Shown here in pieces: positions 50,886 to 62,100 of a DNA stretch of 64,000 nt. How positions within the stretch are numbered: the stretch's first letter is position 1; every line of letters begins with the position of its first letter. The notes beneath the pieces were generated by a model. That model worked only from the letters and a program-made list of their open reading frames with translations. It made no database searches and had not been told where the DNA came from. A program made the position numbers and the translations under genes. The DNA is taken from the NCBI GenBank assembly GCA_964023275.1, contig OZ029927.1, positions 19,520,762 through 19,584,761 on the forward strand, in the 5' to 3' direction. This stretch comes from Norana najaformis (Eukaryota; Annelida; Clitellata; Crassiclitellata; Hormogastridae).

Positions 50886-50922
50886 TACTACTACTACAAC
50901 TACTACTACTACTACTACTACA

Positions 50923-50971
<49 letters not shown>

Positions 50972-50997
50972 TTATTATTATTACTATTATTATTTTT
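50775..50997. repeat. (TTG)n-(ATT)n-(ACT)n compound microsatellite
   Basis: Triplet runs that read as poly-Leu or poly-Asn; not coding. Confidence 0.96.
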
Positions 50998-51070
50998 TAC
51001 CAAGGTAAGTATAATCCCTTGATTGTTCAAAAATTTCCGGAGAAAGAGAGAGAGAGGGATTCTGGAACGG

Positions 51071-51930
<860 letters not shown>

Positions 51931-52092
51931 AAAAATTTACACAAATTTTATTTAAGGGAGAAACTGAAGGAACATTATATAATGCTTTTTTACATGATTT
52001 ACTTTTTTACTGGATTTAGAAGAACGAGATGACTGTTTGTGTGTTATTATTATTATTGTTATTATTATTATTATTGTTATTATTATTATTTC

Positions 52093-52270
52093 ATCGTAGC
52101 ACCATGTTCTCTCTCTATCTTGACCCCGGATTCTGACCTGGTACCGACACTGACCAAACAACCTGGTTTTTGCGGAATTTATTTGATATAGCGCCAGTGT
52201 TTAAGCTGGTTTCTGTCTCTGTCGCAGCTTTGTGTGGCGCTGCAATATTTCGTAGATTTACATTTACATT
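52093..52270 (+). mobile_element. LINE-B-like end fragment
   Basis: ctatcttgaccccggattct, atatagcgccagtgtttaag and tggcgctgcaatatttcg give a diverged family member. Confidence 0.5.
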
Positions 52271-52900
52271 ACAACTCTTGGCCAGCGGCCCGATATATGG
52301 TTTTTGATGGTAACGGCTTTCCATACGATGAAAACGTTAATCCATGTAGAACATGGTAAATTCTTTTTGTTTAAAAGCGCAATTTCTGTGCAATTTTTGT
52401 TTTTCGTTCATATCTTATGTACAGTTTTTAAAGTTTGAGCGTGTAGCAAGGCTATAGCTATTTTATTTAGTAACAAAATAATATTTTGTTTATAAACTGT
52501 GCCATGAAAGAGGTAAGGGTCGCGGGGTTGTGCTAGCTGTTGGTAGGAATTTAAAACCAGCGGTTAATATTCAGCTATTAAAGGCTTGTTGCACATAAAA
52601 ATATAGAAACAAAAGAATAAATCCGAGGAGAATATATTGTGAAAAAGCGGCGTTGAAAAGATTACACGCATTTAAATGTCGACGCAAGAACCGTTGCACG
52701 TACCATGCTTTAAGACGACGCTTAAAGAAGGCGGCGTCGACACTCGTCAGACGGCGCATGTTGTCGTTGTGTTTTCTCCTGCAGTTTGACTCAGACTGGT
52801 CAAGAAAGGCCCCCTAAAAGTACCACCGTATGGACGGTCTAAGTGGCTTTGTCGTGGTTTCCATCAATGTCTGCTGGTTTTAGAATCTGTCGCGTTTTTA
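52271..52900. other. Upstream region of the nuclear receptor gene
   Basis: No repeat family recognised. A possible acceptor, ttctcctgcag, ends at 52786, so 52787-52907 may be an untranslated part of the first coding exon. No TATA or initiator could be placed with confidence. Confidence 0.4.
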
Positions 52901-52907
52901 ATGGGCA

Positions 52908-53160
52908 ATGGAAAGCGACGAGTTCCAGCAGCCGGGCACATACGGCCAGTCGTTTTTGGAGAATGGCGTTTTCGAAATGCATGCAGCTGAGGGTGTAAGG
53001 AAACTGGAAGTTGATTTGTGTGCCACATCGCGACCATTCCAGCCCTACGATGCTGTGACGCATGGTGAATGTTCCTCCCAGTTGTCACCAACAGATGTAG
53101 CTGCGATAAAGACCGAAACTCAAGACACAACATCAAGCGATTTATGTTCTTCTGAGTCAG
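52908..53160 (+). CDS. Nuclear receptor exon 1 (A/B domain)
   Basis: 84 codons plus one base: [16 protein letters not shown] to DLCSSES. A second ATG at 52901 is in another frame. The donor cag|gttagt leaves a G that completes the first Asp codon of exon 2. Confidence 0.82.
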
Positions 53161-56100
53161 GTTAGTAAACGGTTTTGTCTTTCTTCAGTCAGCTTGACGC
53201 TTTGTGTGATCAGAAAGCGCGCTAGCGAATAAAATAGATTCGGAACATTCACGCTTGGCTTCTTGTCGTTAATAGTATACCTCTGACATGCTAAAAATAG
53301 AATTTTGTCGAGAGTTTAGTGGGGAAATTCGACACAGACCAGTTTTTGACTTTCACGTTTGTTAATTTGATCAGCCATGATGTTTATGATGTGTCCACAC
53401 ATTCAACTTGCTCACAAATTATTGAATGTTGTTCACGTTTGTTAAATTTGTTCAATGTGCGATGCTTAAAAGTGTATACAGGTTCAGCATTGCTACCAAC
53501 TCAAATGAACTGCTATTTCATATATCTAATGATTTCTTGTAAAATGCAATATAAAAATGTTTTTATGTATGTGTGCATGCATCCACGTCTAGATACTTAG
53601 GTAACCTTAGCACCACACAAAAGTGCTGATTATGCTAGCGTAAGTTCATTAAGAACTAAAAAACAAATAATGTTCATATACCTAGAAAAGTCAACGCTGG
53701 TAGTGCTCTCGCACACACAGCCCAACATGTTGAATAGTGTTGTATTACGTTACGTTGTTTTGTTTTATTACGTTATGTAAGCTACACTTCTAAGCAAGCA
53801 ATATCGTTGGGTAAAAACTAGAAATGAAAATTGTTATGTATCGTTTTCAAAAGAGCAGATTTTTAACGACTACAGCAACTCCAGAGGCTTTGCAATCATA
53901 GTATAGTGTCTTTGTTAGTCTGGTGATTTCGTGTTTGATGTGCAGCCATGCGTATTGTAAACTGTTGTTACGAGTGTCTTGGTCACAATGCTTACACCCT
54001 ACATAAATTGTCTAGTGAGAGAACATTGTAATTGTGTTTGTCTACTTATGTGTCTGGCTATTTATGTTGTTCATACGAGAATTCTTAAAATGACGCAAGA
54101 CATTTGTCATGTTGCATAAAAGACCACTCTGCTGTTGGCTGTGGGTAACATTGGGTGTGGTTTACCACCAGACAGTTGACGACTGTTCAGTGTTTTCGCC
54201 ACATTAGTTCCAAGCTGCTGCAACCAGTTATGACTTTGAAAAGTGTATTGTATGTTTTAAGATGCCACTTTAAAAAAATTTGCGACTTTATTTCTGCAAC
54301 TAATTTATTCTTATGTTTTACTGAGGCATCTACTTCTGAATCCAAACTTCTGTATCAGAAATTAGGAGGTAATTAGGAGGTATGAAGGACGCTGGTACAG
54401 GCAACGTTGTAACAGTTCAGAGCTGTTAAATATTTAACCATGCAGATATTGAATTGAATAACGTTTACAATTTTTATTTGTCATATTATTTACTATACAC
54501 GTTGTATTTAGATTTATGAAGAAAATATGTTAATTATGAAAGATCTTTAATTGCTCTTTAACTTTGTGATTTGTTGAACTCTGTTGTATTGTTTGACCCA
54601 CATTTTTTAAAACCATCGTCGACCTTGTCTTGACTAAACGATGCGTCTTAGTGTGTCTGTGAATGAGCTGGTTTCCTTTTCTAGACAAATAAGGAGCGTA
54701 TGGTTTGCAGAAAATTTGTAAAGGTAGCATTAATTTTCCATGTGTTCAGAATGCATTTATGATACATATTTCACCTGTACTAAATTTTTGTCAGTGTGCT
54801 AATGGGATGTGGAATGCTCAAGGTATGAAACGATTCGTTTGGCTGATATGCCATGCTACGGAATGTTCCACTGGCAAAACGCTATGGCCTGAAATGCTGT
54901 GGTCTGAAAGCTGTGGTCTGAAAGGTTTTGGTCTGAAAAGCTGTGGACTGACATCTACCAATGTGTGTTTACTCAGCTTTGCCGAATATCTGAATACAGT
55001 ATAACCTTTGGCAGATCCTGCCAATGCACTTAACAGCGTTGCGTTTGAGTCTCCTTCAACGTCTGGTCCACTTAGTTCAACATATGTCTGGTATAAGTGT
55101 GGCACTTCTGAATGGTCAAACCTTTGCTGCCAATCATTTGACAATATCCTGATTTAGGGGTAGCTAACCTCAGGGTATCCTGTGATCCAGTTAAACCAGA
55201 TTTTTCTCATTCATTCAGTGCATTCATTGGAGTGTCACATCCAAGCATTTACAACAACCGTAATCCCTTTGACTGGGCCGTGATACCTCTGAAATACAAA
55301 AATAGCCCAAAGTGTCGTTGTAAGGGTAGCATGTCAGACCTGAGGACAAATCCAGTCGAAAGCTCTCAATGGGGTATTATCTGGCGCCTTAGGGAGGCAG
55401 TATAGTGACCCATTTATTACAAGCATCTGTCTATAATAGTCCTCTGTGCATTTAACAACAGTAGTGCTCAGTGCCACAAGATCCATGCAGCGTAGTGGCC
55501 CATTTAATTACAAGCAACTACATGTTTCTACCCATCGTGGGACGCAGTGGTGTAGTGGTATAGTCGGTGCCTTGTAACCAAGGGGTCGTGGATTCGAACC
55601 TGCCTCAAGCCACTGCGTAGCGACCTTGGACAAGTTGCTCACCCACAGTTGTCTTTGAGGAAGACAATGGGAAACCACCTCACTCATCTCATCCCCGGTT
55701 GGCGTAAAGCCAATGGACATGCCTTCGGGCAGAGAACTCATCATCATCATCGACCCATCGTACGAACTCACCAGCACTTCACCTCTTGCAAATTCTGTGC
55801 AGGTCATCGACTCAAAACTGCAATCCAAAATCATTAGCTGTTGGAGGATTCCAGTAGGTCAGAGAAATATCAGAGGAATATCATGCCACCTGACGCCCAC
55901 TCAGCCATCCGTCCTTTATTATTCATATTTAGAATCGTTTGGTTGGTGAATGAGTACAAATTTATGCAAATTAGGAGGTTAGAAAGGTGTTCTGTAGATG
56001 GATTGTGTATAGGCATGTAAATATAGTAGCTTTACCTGGGTGCTTCTGAATAGTTGGTATGTAAACAACCGTGTTACCTTTACCTTTGTGCCTCTGAAGA

Positions 56101-59100
56101 GTTTTTGTAGGGGCTTTCAAATAAGTGTTACCTTTATCTTTGTGCTTCTGAAGAATTTTTGTAGAGGCTTTCAAATAAGTGTTATTACCTTTATCTTTGT
56201 GCTTCTGAAGAATTTTTGTAGAGACTTGTAAATATGTGTTATCTTTACCTTTATGCTTTTGAAGAGTTTCTGTAGAGGCATGTAAATAAATGTTACCTTT
56301 ACCTTAAAGCTAGAGGCATGTAAATAAGTTTTACCTTTTTGCTTCTGAAGAGTTTCTGTAGAGGCATGTAAATAAATGTTACCTTTACCTTAAAGCTAGA
56401 GGCATGTAAATAAGTGTTACCTTTACCTTTGCCCTTTTGAAGTTTCTGTAGAGGCGTGTAAATAAGTGTTACCTTTACCTTAAAGCTAGAGGCATGTAAA
56501 TAAGTATTACCTTTACCTTCATGCTTCTGAATAGTTTCTGTAGAGGCATGTGAATAAGAATGTTATTTTTTCCTGTGTTATTACCATTATAATTGCCTTA
56601 GTAATTATATTACTAAAGGGATAGAATAGCTAGATTAGTATACCAAAACTAAAGCTGTGTCAATACTGCTAATCACCACAGTCATATATTAAACGTCAGA
56701 CATCGACATGGACAGATCAAATAGGGTTAGTGTCCAATTCATTACCAATGCTTTGTTGAGAGTTGTTCAATGGTTCAGCGCCGCTGAAAGGCCATCCTTC
56801 CATTTGTGTGCTTAGGTAAACATTAGTCATGATAGGGATATTGTCAAATATGAACATGTTCTGTAGAAATTGGGCAGTGGTGGTGAACCTGTACAGCTAA
56901 TGTGCCTGCTGTTGTAAAACTGCAGTGGATAATTTGTGCACCCACTGATAGAATTCTGTCAGGCTAAAGTGAAGGCGTGTGCATGAGGAAATGCTGCAGT
57001 GAAGATGGTTTCCTTCAGCGTTTTGTTGTAAATGAGGTTTGGCTCTGGTTAGCGCAGGAATCTCTTGTTTGTGCTTTCGTTGCACTGAAGGGTGGTGTGG
57101 TTTCTTGAGAGGGCTGTCTGGGAACAGTTTGACACTAATTGAATAGCCAGTAATAAGTGTGGGGCACGGTAGTCTGTTGGGTAGAGTGCTCAGCTTGTAA
57201 CATGGAGAGTAGGTAATAAGTGTGGGGCATGGTAGTCTATTGGATACAGTGCTTAGGTTGTGACATGGAGAGTATGGGTTAGTGCCTTCTCAGAGAGTTA
57301 CTGTGTAGGGACCTTGAACAAGCCCTTCGTGCACTATTGTTCGGCTCCATCGACCGATGCTTAGTCATTAGATAGTGGCGCTTAATGAATTCAGAAATAA
57401 TGAACAAATAAATGCAGAAATAATAATTCACGTTCCAGTTGTGTGATAGAACGCAGTTGATCTGCTGTGTGCATTGGGTACCACTGTAGAATAGTGTGCT
57501 GTTTTAGGATGTGATGTCTGGAAACAATTGACACTAATGAATTGTAGCTCATGGGTTGTCTGGTTATAATGACCTCTATCTAGTCAGTAATATGAACTCA
57601 TCAAGTAATTGGGTTCATATGTGTTTTTATTTGTGTGTATGCATGTATGTATGCGTGTAGGTATGTATAACAGTACTTGTATAGCATCTTTTATTTCATC
57701 TATTGATGCCACATGCATTATTATAATTGCGCTATAGAAGTTCTAGGATTGAGTTTTAAAAACCTCTGAAAAGGGCTGTATGTACGAATGTAAAAAGGTG
57801 CAGCTGAAGCAGAGCGTAACGTAATCATTTAACGCCAATAGTAAATAAGTAAGTAATGTTAACAAATGCATTACTTACTCACCCAGAATTCACCCGATAG
57901 GCACTGGAGTCAGTTAATGGAGTTCACAGAGTTAGCTGTATGCTTTTTCTTTCAGTCAGTCATTCAGCTCATTTATATAGCACCCCATCAAGATAAGTCA
58001 TGTTGAGACAAGTCATGCGGAATGTACATAGTCGCTTAGTGGCTGATTAGTGTTCCACTTACCATGGGCAAATTTGACCAAATTATCTAGCAATGGCCAA
58101 TAACCAGATTAGCTGATATCTGTTTTTATGTGGTGTAGCTACGGTAGTGTCTGCCACTAGCAGACATAACAACTTTCAAGGGAGTAGACAGTTGAGGCTT
58201 GGCATGCTGCTCTGACGTGTGGACAATGGCCTAAGAAACGCAGAACATGTTCTCTCTTCTCTAGGCACTTACAGCTCACTTACTCTCCACATGAAACCCT
58301 GTAATCCGAAAATGCGTCCGGCTAGCAGTAGGAGTACACCGTGTTCTGAAAAAGGAACCCTCACGCAAACTCAAATAAGTTGAACAAAATTTTTACAAAA
58401 GTTACTGAAAGGTACCTTTCGATACTTATTTAAGTACTATTAGCTAATAATTTTCACAGTTTATGAATGGTCTCGTTTAACTGAGCTTGTGTTATTGCTT
58501 AATTATTTTCACTAACTCTAGCCGATAATGGCTCCAAGCGAAGAAGACATAATTGTTATTAATTTTTATGTAAAAACGAATTTTTATGTCATGTGAAGTG
58601 TTTGCTTTAAGAATTTCTGGATGAACTATGGGCGTTAGGCAGACTTAGCAAGCTCCTACAAAAGATTGACTACCAGATCTTGCCAGCATCAGCAAATTTT
58701 ATTGTAATTTGCCTGGGGTGCATTTTTTCTGGACACCAAGTAGCAGTGACGCTATGTAAATTATATCATCAAATTACATTACTTTTTTACTGGAAGGAAC
58801 ACGGTTTGATTAGGTGGCTGTTGACAGTAGCTGGCAAATTCCAGGAACCTATCAGCCTATTTCAAACCTATCCTTGGAGGAGAGGCTGAAACCACTTTCT
58901 GGTACAATAGAGGCTTGTAATAGTTGAGCTTAATTTCTTCACATAGCAACTGATTAGTTTTTTTTCGTGTAAAACAATAAATATACCATTACAGTACCTT
59001 ATCTTATCTTATTCTACTGGTGAGGCCTGTCATTATTAGTCCCTTTTAAGATAAAGTGGTGCCTTGGCCTTGGCATGTGGGGATGGAAGGCCAATCCTTT

Positions 59101-62100
59101 CCATCTCTCTCTTTCTCTTTCTCTCTCTCTCTATCTCTCTTGGTCTGTCTGTCTGTCTGTCTCTCTCTCTGTCACTGTCTGTCTGTCTTCTCTGTCTGTC
59201 TCTGCCTCACTCTGTCTGTTTGTCTGTCTCTCTCTCTCTGTCGCTTTCTGTCTGTCTGTCTGTCTATCCATTCATGAAGTGTAACCCTGACTTACTTTTA
59301 TACATGGGCGAGGTCAGAAGAGGAAGAGAAATTGTTAAGTACACTGTAACCTCATTATGCCATTTTATTGTCTACCTAGTGTACCTTGGCCGCCTTTTGT
59401 TTCTCCTTCCCTCCAATCTTGTGTGTAGCATCTGATCAGCTGACATTCACTTTGGCAACACGTTATTTCCGTTGGGCGATATCAACTAAATATTATAACT
59501 TTGGAAGCCGTATCAATTTAAGAGATAGAGTTATAATACAGCTGGGCTGTCAAGGTGGACGAAATATGGGCTCCGTGTCTGGACCGTGCTATCAGGATTC
59601 GTTTACGATGAGGTTCTGGGTAGACTAGTCCAGATGGGCTAAGAATCCGGACCCTCTGGACTGAAGATCCTCTCCACTGACCAGCTGGCCACTAACACAG
59701 ATAGAACTGGACAAGAGAGGATGAGTTAATTCCTGATACCCAGTGCTTTTGGGAGGCTAAGTGTATAATTACACTGAGACTTCTTTATAATCTGCTTCAT
59801 TATGACATCAACTCTATTAATATAGCTTATAATATAAACATAATATGGATAACAATATGGCTAATAATATAAAAATAATATGGCTAATAATATAAACATA
59901 ATATGGCTAATAATATGAACATAATATGGCTAATAATATGAACATAATATGACTAATATTATGGCTAATAATATAAACATAATATGACTAATAATATGGC
60001 TGATAATATAAACATAATAAGGCTAATAATATAGACATAATATGACTAATAATATGGCTAATGATATAAACATAATATGGCTAATAATATAGACATAATA
60101 TGACTAATAATATGGCTAATGATATAAACATAATATGGCTAATAATATGAACATAATATGACTAATAATATGGCTAATAATATAAACATAATATGACTAA
60201 TAATATGGCTAATAATATAAACATAATAAGGCTAATAATATAGACATAATATGACTAATAATATGGCTAATGATATAAACATAATATGGCTAATACTATA
60301 AACATAATATGACTAATAATATGGCTAATAATATAAGCATAATATTTTTTCTTCTTCCTTCTGGCTGGAATTAATCCCTCCTAGGAAAGGGGTCAGCCAC
60401 ACAAATCCTTCTTTTCCATTTGTTTCTGTCTTCAGTGTCGTCTTTCTTCAATCTCAGGAGCTTTAGGTCTTGCTGAATCATGTCTCCCCATCTCTTCTTT
60501 TGTCGTCAACGATTGCGGCGTCTGTAAACCTCAGCTGTCATAATTCTTTTAATGCAGTTTTCCTCTTCTCTCCTCATCACTTGACCGTACCATCTCAACC
60601 TGGCTTCTCGTACCTTTTCAGATATACATGCCACTCCCAATTTCTGTCTGATATACTCATTTCTTTTCCTGTCTTTCAGTGAGATTCCAAGTATCCATCG
60701 CAGCATTCTCATAATAATTCTCATAAACATAATATGGCTGATAATATAAACATAATATGACTAATAATATGGCTAATAATATAAACATAATATGGCTAAT
60801 GATATAAACATAATATGGCTAATAATATCAACATGATATGGCTGATAATATAAACATAATTTGGCTGCTTACTTGGGTCCAGGGTTTAATCTTATCTCAT
60901 ATATAATGATTTCTTTAGTGCCATTTTCTTATTGCAAAAGGTATCAATTGATGGTCACTTCAAGTGATACCACAGTGAAAGATATAATCTGTAGGAAGAG
61001 CCTTATACTTAAGATGGTCTGCAGAAGTGGCTTTCAGAAGAGTTGCAGAGTATTACGAAATAGAGAAATTTCCAAGTTGAGCTGATTCCATTATGTGTTA
61101 ACTCATGCCAAAGCGTTTTGACAGTATTAAATTGTGTTTTGAAATGAATAACAAAAGATTGAGTAATGGGATTATGTTTTAATTTCAGTTGAGCATCGGT
61201 ATTGTTTATGATTGTGAGTGTTTTGGTGGAATCTTCATCATCTTATCATCATCATCATCATTGTTATCATTATCACCAATTCCTGACACAAGCCATTTGT
61301 TGGCAATGGTTGCAAATGAATGATCACCGTTCTTCTTGGTCAATTGTCAAATTTCTTGCACTTATCACAAATGTCAAATTCATACTGTACAACCAGGGTA
61401 AAGTAAATACATTGCACTTATCACAAATGTCAAATTCATACTGTACAACCAGGGTAAAGGAAATACATTGCATTGTCACGCGTGTTACATTCATACTGTA
61501 CCACCAGAGTAAAGTAAATCCATTGCACTTATCACAAATGTCAAATTCATACTGTACAATTAGAGTAAAATAATTCCATTAATGTTCTCTCGTTCAATCC
61601 AAATCCTGTTTTGTCTTTTACTGTATTGTCTATCCAGAGTACTTGTGGCCTCATCCTTTGTTTCCCTTTCCCTTGATTCTTGCATTTAGCGCCTTGCACG
61701 TTATCCATTCATTTGGTTATATGTGGTTTGTTTCTCTTGGCAGACGTCAACCCGTTGTCAGGCGATGGAGCTCGCGGTGGTTGCAGTAGCGAAGGTCTGT
61801 CTTCGTCTCACGTAGCGTGCCGCGTCTGTGGCGATCGGGCGTCTGGATATCACTACGGAGTGACTTCGTGCGAGGGATGCAAGGTATCACACCAGTTGCA
61901 CAGTTTCTGGATTCTCACCATACACAGACAATGGACTGTACGGTACACACGGCTGTAACACTGCGTTAAAACACTTCTTCTGATTCATACAGAGTTCTGA
62001 TTCATTCGGATTCGGACTGATGCATGGTTTGGGCAGCTGCTTGACTTCCACTGTCGGAGACATGTATTGATAATTTAAGTCAGCTTAGAAGCTGTAATTC

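Larger units (their letters stand above)
53161..61743 (+). other. 8.6-kb intron 1 of the nuclear receptor gene
   Basis: Contains a SINE at 55.53, a 54-60-bp minisatellite at 56.07-56.56, a SINE-C pair at 57.16, a possible MITE at 58.34-58.74, CTGT repeats at 59.10, an AT minisatellite split by a LINE remnant at 59.8-60.86 and a 56-bp repeat at 61.36. 53161-55530, 57420-58335 and 59275-59810 show nothing recognisable. Confidence 0.6.
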
